DNA of 64,000 nucleotides from Chitinimonas koreensis (GTDB lineage: Bacteria; Pseudomonadota; Gammaproteobacteria; Burkholderiales; Chitinimonadaceae): the NCBI RefSeq assembly GCF_014353015.1, contig NZ_CP060704.1:434001-498000 (forward strand), written 5' to 3'. How positions within the stretch are numbered: position 1 is the stretch's first letter; every line of letters begins with the position of its first letter. The notes beneath the pieces were generated by a model, which was not told the DNA's origin, searched no databases, and saw only the letters and a list, made by a program, of their open reading frames with translations. Shown piece after piece: positions 9,307 through 17,549 of the stretch. The position numbers were made by a program, and so were the translations under genes.

Positions 9307-9630
9307 ATGCGCATCGTTTTCCCGGCCCTGCTGCTGGCCGCCGCCTTACCCCTGGCCGCCGCCGACAGCAAGCCCGTTCCGCCGCCCCCGCCCATCCCGC
9401 CCGCCAGCGCCGACGATCCGGCCGTGGGCGAGCCCGAGGTGACCATCGTCCAGAAGGAGGACGCCACGGTCACCGAGTACCGCATGGCCGGCCGGCTCTA
9501 CATGGTCAAGGTGACGCCCAAGGTCGGGCCGGAGTACTACCTCGTCGACGACGACGGTACCGGCCAGATGGTGCGCCGCGACGGCCAACGCCCGCTCCGG
9601 CCGCCCATGTGGGTGATCAAGCGGTTCTAA
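9307..9630 (+). CDS. DUF2782 domain-containing periplasmic protein
   Basis: 107 residues with an N-terminal signal peptide ('MRIVFPALLLAAALPLAAAD') and a proline-rich linker ('VPPPPPIPPAS'). The compact domain contains 'VTEYRMAGRLYMVKVTPKVG' and 'PEYYLVDDDGTGQMVRR'. This matches the small DUF2782 family typically found beside thrB/polA in betaproteobacteria and gammaproteobacteria. Function is unknown and export to the periplasm is inferred. It is followed by a repeat-filled 130-bp gap before thrB. Confidence 0.8.
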   Translation: MRIVFPALLLAAALPLAAADSKPVPPPPPIPPASADDPAVGEPEVTIVQKEDATVTEYRMAGRLYMVKVTPKVGPEYYLVDDDGTGQMVRRDGQRPLRPPMWVIKRF

Positions 9631-9637
9631 ACAGCAT

Positions 9638-9750
9638 GTGAAACGTGAAAGGTGAAAAGTGAAACGTGAAGTGCGTGCGGCCCGGCCGCGCTGAACCCCA
9701 CGTTTCACCGATGCCGCGCAGCGGCGGGTCACGCTTCACGTTTCACCTCA
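9638..9750. repeat. GTGAAACGTGAA-type inverted repeat
   Basis: On the left are tandem variants of GTGAAACGTGAA (9638-9670). On the right is an inverted copy, TTCACGTTTCAC (about 9735-9746), with another partial copy near 9709. The same word recurs at 61,051-61,062 upstream of ychF. This points to a dispersed intergenic repeat family rather than a gene-specific operator. Confidence 0.7.
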
Positions 9751-9763
9751 CTTCCTAGCTCAC

Positions 9764-10708
9764 ATGTCCGTCTTCACTACCGTCACCGCCGCCGAGCTCT
9801 CGGCATGGCTCAAGCACTACTCGATCGGCGAACTGGTCGAGCTCAAGGGCATCGCCGCCGGCATCACCAATACCAACTACGCGGTCACCACCACCCAGGG
9901 CCGCTACGTGCTCACGCTGTTCGAGACGCTGGAGGCGCACGAGCTGCCGTTCTACGTCAACCTGATGGCCCACCTGGCCCACCACGGCATCGCCTGCGCC
10001 GGGCCGATCGCCAATCTGCGCGACGATTACATCGATACGCTGTGCGGCAAGCCGACCGTGCTGGTCGAGTGGCTCGAGGGCGAGCCGGTGGAGACGCCGA
10101 GCCCGGCCCAGTGCCGCGCGCTCGGCGCCATGCTGGCGCAGATGCACCGCGCCGGCGAGACCTACCCCGGCCGCATGGCCAATCCGCGCGGGCCGGCCTG
10201 GTGGAGCGCCGCCGCGCCGCAGCTGTACGGCTACCTCAACGCCGCCGACGCGGCCCAGCTGCGCGCCGAGGTCGGCCGCCAGGGCCGCCGCCGCTTCGAT
10301 CACCTGCCCAGCGGGGTGATCCACGCCGACCTGTTCCGCGACAACGTGCTGATGCACGGCGAGCGCATCGGCGGCTTCATCGACTTCTACTACGCCTGCG
10401 ACGACGTGCTGATCTACGACCTGGCGATCGCGCTGAACGACTGGTGCGGCCTGCCCGACGGCGAGATCGACGCGGCGCGCGCCGAGGCGATGTGCGCCGG
10501 CTACCAGTCGGTGCGGCCGCTCGAGCCGTCCGAGCGCGAGGCCTGGCCCTCGATGCTGCGCGCCGCCGCGCTGCGCTTCTGGGTGTCGCGGCTGTGGGAT
10601 TGGCACAAGCCGCAGAGCGGCGAGCTGACCTGGCGCAAGGACCCGGCGGTGTTCCAGCGCCTGCTGTCGCGCCATGCCGCGCGCGGCGAGGCGCCGCACT
10701 GGCTGTAG
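9764..10708 (+). CDS. thrB: Homoserine kinase (ThrB, APH-fold type)
   Basis: 314 residues, the usual length of the choline-kinase-fold ThrB found in betaproteobacteria and pseudomonads. It starts 'MSVFTTVTAAELSAWLKHY'. Visible are the nucleotide-loop region 'GIAAGITNTNYAV', the catalytic loop 'GVIHADLFRDNVLMHG' and the metal-binding 'GGFIDFYYACDDVLIYDLA'. It phosphorylates L-homoserine with ATP in the threonine pathway. It lies alone between the DUF2782 gene and the GGDEF/sigma operon. Confidence 0.95.
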   Translation: MSVFTTVTAAELSAWLKHYSIGELVELKGIAAGITNTNYAVTTTQGRYVLTLFETLEAHELPFYVNLMAHLAHHGIACAGPIANLRDDYIDTLCGKPTVLVEWLEGEPVETPSPAQCRALGAMLAQMHRAGETYPGRMANPRGPAWWSAAAPQLYGYLNAADAAQLRAEVGRQGRRRFDHLPSGVIHADLFRDNVLMHGERIGGFIDFYYACDDVLIYDLAIALNDWCGLPDGEIDAARAEAMCAGYQSVRPLEPSEREAWPSMLRAAALRFWVSRLWDWHKPQSGELTWRKDPAVFQRLLSRHAARGEAPHWL

Positions 10709-10811
10709 CGGCGCCGCGGCGGGAAACGGCGCCTGGCCGCTGCCGGTCCCGCAAATGGGCCCGGCAGCACCTAATATAAAAGTCTTCCTGCTCCGCTCGA
10801 AGCCTGCCGTC

Positions 10812-11606
10812 TTGTCCCCCGATTCCTTCCGTCCCTCGTTCCGTGCGCCGTCGCGCCATGCCCGCCTGGCGGTCGCCGTGGCGCCGGCGCTGCTGCTGGT
10901 GCTCGCCGTACTGCTCGGCGGCTGGCTGCTGGGTTCGCGCGACATCGCCGAACTTCGGCTCGCCGCCCTGCTGCTGCTGGCCGCCTGCGGGGCCAGCCTG
11001 CTGGGGCTGCTGTGGCAGGCCGGCCGCCATGCTTACGAACTGGCCGAATCCGAGAGCCAGTTGGCCATATGCAGGCGGCAGCTCGAGGCCCAGGCCGATA
11101 CCGACGGGCTGACCGGCCTGGCCAACCGCAGCCGCTTCGTCACCTATGGCGGCGAGGTCTGCCAACTGGCGCAGCGGCACCAGCGGCCGCTGTCGCTGCT
11201 GGCGATCGAGCTCGATCGTTTCGCCGTGCTCGAGGCGCAATGGAGTCCGGCGGTAGGCGAGCAGGTGCTGCTGCGCATGGCCCGGTTGCTCGAGACCTCG
11301 CGCCGCCATGGCGACCTGCCGGCCCGGCTCGGCGGCGCGGAGTTTGCGCTGCTGCTGCCCGAGACGCCGCTCGACCGTGCGATCGAGGCGGCCGAGCGGA
11401 TCCGCGAGGCGATCGAGAACGCGCCGCTGATGCTGGCCGACAGCCGCCTGGTGGGCTTTACCGTCAGCGTCGGCGTGGCACAATTGCGCCCCGACGATAC
11501 CGGTCTGCCCGACCTGATCGACCTGGCCGACGCCGCCTTGCGGCGCGCCCAGGCTGTCGGCGGCAACCGCGTCGAAGCCGATCCAGCCCGAAGCGACCCC
11601 ACTTGA
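10812..11606 (+). CDS. Membrane GGDEF-domain protein with degenerate GGAEF active site
   Basis: About 264 residues from a probable TTG at 10812. Start is uncertain: a longer frame begins upstream at ATG 10755 or further. Two transmembrane segments near the N-terminus ('VAPALLLVLAVLLGGWLLG' and 'RLAALLLLAACGASLLGLLW') precede a GGDEF fold beginning 'ADTDGLTGLANRSRF'. The signature loop reads 'RLGGAEFALLLPE', so the metal/GTP-contacting Asp of GG(D/E)EF is Ala. No RxxD inhibitory site is obvious. A catalytically weak or sensory role is therefore likely. The stop overlaps the TTG start of the sigma factor (TTGA), so the two are translationally coupled. Confidence 0.8.
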   Translation: MSPDSFRPSFRAPSRHARLAVAVAPALLLVLAVLLGGWLLGSRDIAELRLAALLLLAACGASLLGLLWQAGRHAYELAESESQLAICRRQLEAQADTDGLTGLANRSRFVTYGGEVCQLAQRHQRPLSLLAIELDRFAVLEAQWSPAVGEQVLLRMARLLETSRRHGDLPARLGGAEFALLLPETPLDRAIEAAERIREAIENAPLMLADSRLVGFTVSVGVAQLRPDDTGLPDLIDLADAALRRAQAVGGNRVEADPARSDPT

Positions 11607-12169
11607 ACACACCCGACGACCGCCAGCTGGCGGATTACCGCGACTACCTGCTGCGCTACGCGCTCTATCGCCTGCGCGACGAGGCGACCGCCGAGGAGGT
11701 GGTGCAGGAGACCCTGCTGGCCGCGCTCTCGGCGCGCGACGGCTTCGCCGCGCAATCGAGCGTCAAGACCTGGCTCACCGGCATCCTCAAGCACAAGCTG
11801 ATCGACGCCCAGCGCAAGCTGTGCCGCGATCCCTTCCTGCTCGACGAGCGGCTGGACGATGACGGCAGCGCCGGCGATTTCGACAGCCTGTTCGACACCA
11901 CCGGCCACTGGGGCAGCGACGGTCCACGCAGCTGGAGCAATCCGGACGCCGCGCTGGAGCAGCAGGATTTCTGGCGCGTCTACGAGGAATGCGCCAGCCG
12001 CATGCCGCGCCGCACCGCGCTGGTGTTCGCCATGCGCGAGTCGCTGGGCCACGAGATCGAGGAGATCTGTCAGAACCTCGGAATCAGCGCGACCAATTGC
12101 TCGGTATTGCTCTACCGCGCGCGCATGAGCCTGCGCCTGTGCCTCGACAAGAACTGGTTCGGCCGATGA
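11603..12169 (+). CDS. ECF-type sigma-70 family RNA polymerase sigma factor
   Basis: 188 residues from TTG 11603, which overlaps the preceding stop. Region 2 reads 'YRLRDEATAEEVVQETLLAAL' with 'SVKTWLTGILKHKLIDAQR'. Region 4 reads 'ALVFAMRESLGHEIEEICQNLGI' followed by 'LLYRARMSLRLCLDK'. This matches RpoE-like sigma factors that end close to 'W(F)' and are paired with a small zinc anti-sigma. The next gene is exactly that, overlapping by ATGA. Target regulon unknown. Confidence 0.9.
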   Translation: MNTPDDRQLADYRDYLLRYALYRLRDEATAEEVVQETLLAALSARDGFAAQSSVKTWLTGILKHKLIDAQRKLCRDPFLLDERLDDDGSAGDFDSLFDTTGHWGSDGPRSWSNPDAALEQQDFWRVYEECASRMPRRTALVFAMRESLGHEIEEICQNLGISATNCSVLLYRARMSLRLCLDKNWFGR

Positions 12170-12354
12170 ACTGCAAAGAAGCCTCCCATCTGATTTCCGA
12201 CGGCCTCGATCGCCGCCTGGGCCTGGCCGAACGCTTCCGCTTGCGCGCCCACCTGCTGATCTGCCACTACTGCAGCGCCTTCTTCCGCCAGACCCGCTTC
12301 ATGCGCCGCGCCGCCCGGCTGGCGGCGAGCCGGCCCAAGCCGCCGCAGGAATAA
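12166..12354 (+). CDS. Zinc-finger anti-sigma factor (zf-HC2 type)
   Basis: 62 residues: 'MNCKEASHLISDGLDRRLG', then 'RAHLLICHYCSAFFRQ', giving the H-x3-C-x2-C zinc site of the ZAS/zf-HC2 family. It is soluble, with no transmembrane segment, unlike RseA-type anti-sigmas. It overlaps the sigma factor by four bases and is followed three bases later by mtgA. By analogy it should hold the upstream sigma factor inactive until a redox or envelope cue releases it. That specific cue is inference. Confidence 0.85.
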   Translation: MNCKEASHLISDGLDRRLGLAERFRLRAHLLICHYCSAFFRQTRFMRRAARLAASRPKPPQE

Positions 12355-12357
12355 TCC

Positions 12358-13050
12358 ATGTCGATCGCCCGCCTGTTCGGCCGCCTCTTGCTGGCGCTGG
12401 TGCTGTTGTTCGTCTGCTACCAGCTGTGGATCTTCGCCCACGTCTGGTGGTGGCGCGACCACAACCCGTCCGAGACCGCCTTCATGGACCAGCAGCGCGA
12501 CGTGCTGCAGGAGAAGGACCCGGACGCCGAGCTCAAGCACCAGTGGGTGCCCTACGCCCGCATCTCGCCGAACCTCAAGCGCGCGCTGGTGGCCGGCGAG
12601 GACGCCAAGTTCCTCGAGCACGAGGGCTTCGACTGGGAGGGCATGCAGGTGGCCTGGGAGAAGAACCAGAAGAAGGGCCGCATCTCGGCCGGCGGCTCGA
12701 CCATCAGCCAGCAGCTGGCCAAGAACCTGTTCCTGTCGGGCCGCCGCAGCTACCTGCGCAAGGTCGAGGAGGCCGGCATCACGCTGATGCTGGAGGCGAG
12801 CATGGACAAGCGCCGCATCTTCGAGATCTACCTGAACGTGATCGAATGGGGCAACGGCGTGTTCGGCGCCGAGGCCGCCGCGCGGCACTACTTCCGCACC
12901 AGCGCGGCCAACCTCACCCCGGCCCAGGCCGCCAAGCTCGCCGCCATGGTGCCCAATCCGCGCTACTACGACCGCAACCGCAATGCGCGCGGCCTGCTGC
13001 GCAAGACCGCGATCATCCAGCGGCGGATGGCGTACGCCGATATTCCATGA
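12358..13050 (+). CDS. mtgA: Monofunctional biosynthetic peptidoglycan transglycosylase
   Basis: 230 residues with one N-terminal membrane anchor ('LLLALVLLFVCYQLWIFAHV') and a GT51 domain. The catalytic motifs are visible: 'AGEDAKFLEHEGFDWEGM' (first catalytic Glu), 'GGSTISQQLAKNLFLSGRR', 'KVEEAGITLMLE' and 'RRIFEIYLNVIEWG'. It polymerises lipid II glycan strands at the periplasmic face. Tight linkage to a sigma/anti-sigma pair suggests envelope-stress co-regulation (inference). Confidence 0.95.
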   Translation: MSIARLFGRLLLALVLLFVCYQLWIFAHVWWWRDHNPSETAFMDQQRDVLQEKDPDAELKHQWVPYARISPNLKRALVAGEDAKFLEHEGFDWEGMQVAWEKNQKKGRISAGGSTISQQLAKNLFLSGRRSYLRKVEEAGITLMLEASMDKRRIFEIYLNVIEWGNGVFGAEAAARHYFRTSAANLTPAQAAKLAAMVPNPRYYDRNRNARGLLRKTAIIQRRMAYADIP

Positions 13051-13089
13051 GCCAGGCCGCCATGCGGCGCCGAGCTGCAGCGTAGAGCG

Positions 13090-13322
13090 GGACGGACAGG
13101 TTTCACCGCCGAGGACGCGGAGAAAGGTGGGCTCGAGCGGTCCGGCGATGGCCGTTGCGGGCCGGCCGGGCCTGCCTCCGCGCCCTCGGCGTCCTCCGCG
13201 GTGAATCCTTGACGTCCGGCATGCCGGCCGCCGCCGTGGAAGCGGCTCCAGCCGCGAATCGCCGTTTCATCCACGGCTGCCATTCACGGCTGAAGCCGCT
13301 CCTGCCGGGCGCTACGCACCGG
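13090..13322. repeat. Two nested REP-like inverted repeats between mtgA and the LPMO gene
   Basis: No gene is seen. The left pair is TTTCACCGCCGAGGACGC (about 13,099-13,116) with GCGTCCTCCGCGGTGAA (about 13,189-13,205). The second pair is GAAGCGGCTCCAGCCGCGAA (about 13,239-13,258) with CGGCTGAAGCCGCTCCTG (about 13,287-13,304). Both resemble dispersed REP/BIME families. The convergent genes on either side may use them as terminators. Confidence 0.65.
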
Positions 13323-13323
13323 C

Positions 13324-14502
13324 CTAGTTCAGCAGCGTCCAGGCATCCTGCCAGTTGCTCCCCGTGCCCGGCGCGTAATGCGCCGGCGACTGCGGGCACC
13401 AGCCCGAGTAGGGGAAGGGCTTGCACTGGTAGCGCTTGCCGTCGGTGCCGCGGACCACGGTGCCGGCCTTGTAGCTGGCGATGCCGTTCGGATAGACGTA
13501 GTCGACCGTGCCGCCGCCGGTATCGCCCCCGCCGCCGGGCGCGGTGATGTCGACCGCGAAGCTGTAGTCGGCCGTCACGTTGCTGCGCTCGTAGACGCGG
13601 TTGTCGGTCGCGCTCTGCACCGGCGCGATGCTGCCGTTGCTGCCGAGCACGCCGACCTTCACGTAGGCCGAGGCGGCATTCACCTTCAGCGCCAGCTGGT
13701 AGGGCCACTGGCTGGCGGCGGTCATGCCGCTGCCGAGCGTGATGGTGTGCTTCTCCAGATCCTTGAACGCGGCGTCGAACAGCCGGAAGGTCACCTGGGT
13801 GTTGAGCGCCAGGTCCTGCTGGGCGCGCACCTGGCCGATCTCCTTCCAGCTCACCGGCACGCTGCCGGAGAAGGTCACGTCGGCGCAGGAGTAGAACGCC
13901 TCGGTACTGTCGGCGCGCTGCCAGACCGTGTAGATCACGTGGCGGCCGGTCTTGCCCTGCGGCAGCGGGCAGCTCATCTTGTAGTGGCCGTTCACCAGGG
14001 TGTTGTTGGTGATGGTGCAGAAGGGCTGGCTGTCGAGGTCGGACCACTTGAGCGGCACCGTCGGGTTGTAGCCGGTCTTGGTCACGTAGAAGCGGAAGTA
14101 CTTGGTGTTGTGCGGCGCGGTGGCCTTGTAGAGGAAGTCGAACTGGCCGTTGGCGTTCGGCGCGATCGCGGTCGCCGGCCAGTCGTCGCGCGCCAGGTTG
14201 AAGCCCTTGTAGGTGTCCTTGCCGCCGGCGCACAGCTTGCCGTCGGGTACCACCGCCTGGTGCTGGTCGTTGGCGTTGGCCTGGTTCACGCCGTTCCAGT
14301 CGTACAGCGCCTGGGTGCCGCCGGCCGCCACCGCGGCCTTGCAGGCGGCCGAGTCGGGGCTTTCCGGGCCTTCGAGGAAGCAGCCGTAGACGCGGTCGAG
14401 CGGGACTTCCATCGCGCCGTGGGCCAGCGCCTCCAGCGGGGCGAGCAGGGCCAGTGCGGCGGCGATCCGCCCGATGGCCGGACGGACTGTTTGCAGGGTC
14501 AT
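13324..14502 (-). CDS. Secreted AA10 lytic polysaccharide monooxygenase with C-terminal chitin-binding module
   Basis: 392 residues. A signal peptide ending 'LEALA' leaves an N-terminal His ('HGAMEVPLDRVYGCF'), the first residue of the copper histidine brace. The AA10 domain (about 29-215) has paired cysteines and the second brace segment near 'KATAPHNTKYFRFYVTK'. A middle domain (about 225-330) resembles GbpA domain 2. A 'GGGGDTGGGT' linker leads to a CBM5/12-type module with 'YKAGTVVRGTDGKRYQCKPF' and a Trp-rich tail. Such enzymes oxidatively cleave crystalline chitin outside the cell. It is monocistronic, with a 410-bp upstream gap. Confidence 0.92.
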   Translation of the reverse strand: MTLQTVRPAIGRIAAALALLAPLEALAHGAMEVPLDRVYGCFLEGPESPDSAACKAAVAAGGTQALYDWNGVNQANANDQHQAVVPDGKLCAGGKDTYKGFNLARDDWPATAIAPNANGQFDFLYKATAPHNTKYFRFYVTKTGYNPTVPLKWSDLDSQPFCTITNNTLVNGHYKMSCPLPQGKTGRHVIYTVWQRADSTEAFYSCADVTFSGSVPVSWKEIGQVRAQQDLALNTQVTFRLFDAAFKDLEKHTITLGSGMTAASQWPYQLALKVNAASAYVKVGVLGSNGSIAPVQSATDNRVYERSNVTADYSFAVDITAPGGGGDTGGGTVDYVYPNGIASYKAGTVVRGTDGKRYQCKPFPYSGWCPQSPAHYAPGTGSNWQDAWTLLN

Positions 14503-14913
14503 GCGTGTCTCCTTTTCTTGGGTGATGCCCCATTACAGGGGGCTGTTCGTTGCCATGCCATCGACAATTCGGCATGTCGTTTCTGTCTGCTCGAACAATG
14601 ACGAGGGCATGTTAGAGGTGTCGAAGTGGTATGGCCAGCGCGCGATGATGGCGCACGGACAGGCGGTGAAGTGGTCTTGTCCATGACCGGAAGCCGGCTT
14701 CCGGCGGCCTTTCCTGCCCGGCTTGCCGCGTGTTCAGTGTCTTGTCTGGTATTGCCGAGGCCGGTTCGGTGCAGACCGGTATGGTCCGGCGGCGAACCCG
14801 TCATTTACGCCCGCCGTTGGCTGATTCGAGCGCTTGCTCGGCGTGAGTGGCGGGCGTAGTCTGGCCGCCGAACCGACGCCCGCCGGGGCGCATCCAATCA
14901 GGAGGAGACCGCC
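14503..14913. promoter_or_regulatory. Divergent intergenic region between LPMO and aidB-like genes
   Basis: These 410 bp hold no gene. They contain a perfect 18-bp palindrome (CCGGAAGCCGGCTTCCGG, 14,687-14,704). A strong ribosome binding site, AGGAGGAGACC, lies just before the aidB-like start. Promoters for both divergent genes must lie here, but no convincing -35/-10 pair was identified by eye. Confidence 0.4.
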
Positions 14914-16542
14914 ATGAGCTGGCCCACCCACGAAGTGCTCAACCAGTCGCCGCCGCTGGCCGACTACAACCTGTTCCTGGCCGACCCGGCGCTGGCCGAA
15001 GGCGCAGCGCGCGAGGGCGCTGGCTGGGCGCTCGACGGCCTGGCCGCCATCGGCGCCGAGCTCGGCCGCGCCGACAGCCTCGAGCTCGGCCGGCTGGCCA
15101 ACCAGCATCCGCCGCAACTGCGTGCCTTCGACGCCAAGGGCTTCCGCCGCGACCAGATCGAGTTCCACCCGGCCTGGCATGCGCTGATGCAGGGCATCGT
15201 GGCGCGCGGCTTCCACACCGGCCCATGGGCCGAGCCGCGGCCTGGCGCCCACGCCGCGCGCGCGGCCGGCTACCTGATGCAGGCCCAGGTCGAGGCCGGC
15301 TCGCTGTGCCCGACCACCATGACCTACGGCGCCATCCCCGCCATCGCCAAGCACCCGCAGCTGGCGCGCGACTGGCTGCCGACATTGTTCAGCCGCGACT
15401 ACGACGCGCGCGACCTGCCGTTCGGGCAGAAGCGCGGCGGCCTGGTCGGCATGGGCATGACCGAGAAGCAGGGCGGCTCGGACGTGCGCGCCAACACCAC
15501 CGTGGCGGTGGCGGACGGCGCCGGCGGCTACCTGCTGACCGGCCACAAGTGGTTCTTCTCGGCGCCGCAGTGCGATGCCCACCTGGTGCTGGCGCAGGCG
15601 CCGGGTGGCCTGTCCTGCTTCTTCGTGCCGCGCTGGCGGCCCGACGGCGGCAAGAACCCGGTGCTGATCCAGCGGCTCAAGGACAAGCTCGGCAACAAGT
15701 CCAACGCCTCGAGCGAGGTCGAGTTCCAGAATGCCTGGGGCCTCCTGCTCGGCGAGGAGGGCCGCGGCGTGCCGACCATCCTGGAGATGGGCACCTATAC
15801 CCGGCTCGACTGCGTGCTCGGCAGCGCCGGTATGATGCGGCAGGCCACCTCGCAGGCGGTCCACCATGCGCGCCACCGCAGCGTGTTCGGCCGGCCGCTG
15901 GTGCAGCAGCCGCTGATGCGCAACGTGCTGGCCGACCTGGCGCTGGAGACCGAGGCCGCCATCGCGCTGGCGCTGCGTATGGCGCGCGCCTTCGACGCGC
16001 AGGACGACGAGGCCGAGACGCTGCTGCGCCGGCTGCTGACGCCGGCCGCCAAGTACTGGGTCTGCAAGCGCGGCCCGGAGCTGGCCGCCGAGGCGATGGA
16101 AGCGATGGGCGGCAACGGCTACGTCGAGGAGGGCGTGCAGGCGCGCATCTACCGCGAGATGCCGGTCAATTCGATCTGGGAAGGTTCGGGCAACGTGATG
16201 TGCCTGGACGTGCTGCGCGCGCTCGGCAAGAGCCCGCGCACGATGGAGGCGCTGCAGGCCGAGCTGGCGCCCGCGCTCGGCCGCCACCCGGCCTACGACC
16301 GCTGCGTGGCCGAGCTGCAGCGCGGCTTCGCCGACCCGGCCGCGCTCGAGGTGCGGGCGCGGCGGCTGACCCGGCAGCTGGTGCTGGCGCTGCAGGCCGG
16401 CCTGCTGCTGCGCCACGCGCCGGAGCCGGTGGCCGAGGCCTTCGTCGCGTCGCGCCTCGGCGGCGACTGGGGCGGCAGCTTCGGCACGCTGCCGGCGGCC
16501 AGCGACTTCGAGCTGCTGATCGGGCGGGCGCTGGCGGGCTAG
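14914..16542 (+). CDS. aidB: AidB-like acyl-CoA dehydrogenase family protein
   Basis: 542 residues, the length of AidB rather than ordinary acyl-CoA dehydrogenases (about 380). The opening 'THEVLNQSPPLADYNLFLAD' is the characteristic AidB N-terminus. 'GMGMTEKQGGSDVRANTT' is the FAD/substrate loop, 'RHRSVFGRPLVQQPLMRNVL' the FAD-binding segment, and 'MPVNSIWEGSGNVMCLDVLRAL' includes the conserved catalytic-region Glu. E. coli AidB is a flavoprotein of the adaptive alkylation response that binds DNA. Whether this one is under Ada control cannot be seen. Confidence 0.9.
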   Translation: MSWPTHEVLNQSPPLADYNLFLADPALAEGAAREGAGWALDGLAAIGAELGRADSLELGRLANQHPPQLRAFDAKGFRRDQIEFHPAWHALMQGIVARGFHTGPWAEPRPGAHAARAAGYLMQAQVEAGSLCPTTMTYGAIPAIAKHPQLARDWLPTLFSRDYDARDLPFGQKRGGLVGMGMTEKQGGSDVRANTTVAVADGAGGYLLTGHKWFFSAPQCDAHLVLAQAPGGLSCFFVPRWRPDGGKNPVLIQRLKDKLGNKSNASSEVEFQNAWGLLLGEEGRGVPTILEMGTYTRLDCVLGSAGMMRQATSQAVHHARHRSVFGRPLVQQPLMRNVLADLALETEAAIALALRMARAFDAQDDEAETLLRRLLTPAAKYWVCKRGPELAAEAMEAMGGNGYVEEGVQARIYREMPVNSIWEGSGNVMCLDVLRALGKSPRTMEALQAELAPALGRHPAYDRCVAELQRGFADPAALEVRARRLTRQLVLALQAGLLLRHAPEPVAEAFVASRLGGDWGGSFGTLPAASDFELLIGRALAG

Positions 16543-16554
16543 CGGCGCGGCCGG

Positions 16555-17367
16555 TCAGTAGGGGCGCTTCTTGGCGCGCTGGCCGTTCATGGTCTTGACC
16601 AGGTAGCGGAAGATCGGGCCGCCCTGGTCCTCGGGCATTTCCGCGATGCGGGCGAAGATGCTGGTGTAGAGCTTGCACACCGTGGCGTGGTCGGCGCCGA
16701 GGCTGCCGCCGGTCTCCAGCAGCCGCACGCGCGGGCCGAATTCCTCGCTCAGCCCGGTGTAGATCTTGATCATCGGCGCGCGGACGTCGTCGACGGTCGG
16801 GACGTCGCGCGGCGCCACGTGGGCGATCCGCACCACCTCGGCCAGCGCCACCTGTTCGCGCCGCTTGAGCTCCTCGGGCAGCGCGCGCACCACCTCCAGG
16901 TGCGAGCCGCGCGCAGGGAACAGGAAGCGGTAGCAGTTCTCGCCGTCGAGCGCGCGCATCTGGTCGACCATCACCTGCAGGTAGGCGACCGCGGCGGCAT
17001 CGGAGGCGCGCGGCAGCCGGTCGAGCGTCAGCTGCGCCACCTGGCTGCCGGCCGCCTCGATGATCGCCGCCTGGCTCTTGTGCTGGCGCACGCCGTCCTT
17101 GAGTTCGGCCAGCACGGTCTCGTAGGTGTCGGCGTCGTACTGCTTGATGGCCCGCATCGCCGGCTGCTTGGCCAGCTCCCGCTTCATCCGCATGATCTGG
17201 ATCTCGGGATCCAGCAGCTGGTGCGCCAGTCCGGCGCCGAGCAGCCCCGCCAGCACCACGCCGGCCCGGATGCCGCCGCTGTTCTCGCCTCGCCCCAGCA
17301 GCAGGGCCACCAGGCCGCTGGCCAATCCGCCGCAGATCGCTGCGGCCACGATGCTCAACCAATCCAT
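16555..17367 (-). CDS. Membrane-anchored protein of unknown function
   Basis: 270 residues from ATG 17367 ('MDWLSIVAAAICGGLASG'). Two N-terminal hydrophobic segments (about 4-22 and 30-48) are followed by a helical soluble domain of about 210 residues. Segments include 'QIMRMKRELAKQPAMRAIKQ', 'SQAAIIEAAGSQVAQLTLDR' and 'CYRFLFPARGSHLEVVRAL'. No known domain is recognised. The C-terminus is basic. It is convergent with the aidB-like gene (12-bp gap) and divergent from dgt. Confidence 0.7.
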   Translation of the reverse strand: MDWLSIVAAAICGGLASGLVALLLGRGENSGGIRAGVVLAGLLGAGLAHQLLDPEIQIMRMKRELAKQPAMRAIKQYDADTYETVLAELKDGVRQHKSQAAIIEAAGSQVAQLTLDRLPRASDAAAVAYLQVMVDQMRALDGENCYRFLFPARGSHLEVVRALPEELKRREQVALAEVVRIAHVAPRDVPTVDDVRAPMIKIYTGLSEEFGPRVRLLETGGSLGADHATVCKLYTSIFARIAEMPEDQGGPIFRYLVKTMNGQRAKKRPY

Positions 17368-17549
17368 TCGCTCATTCCTTCTTTCAAATTCATATCCGCA
17401 AGCGCACAGCGCGGCCGCAGCGTAGCGGCGGCGGCGGCAGCGGTCCAACCGGACCGCCGGCCGGTCGGCTCCGATGCGGTAAAGCGTGGCAAACGCCCTA
17501 CAATGGCGGCCGGTCATTCCCGCCTACCCGCCATCGAGCGATTCCCGCC

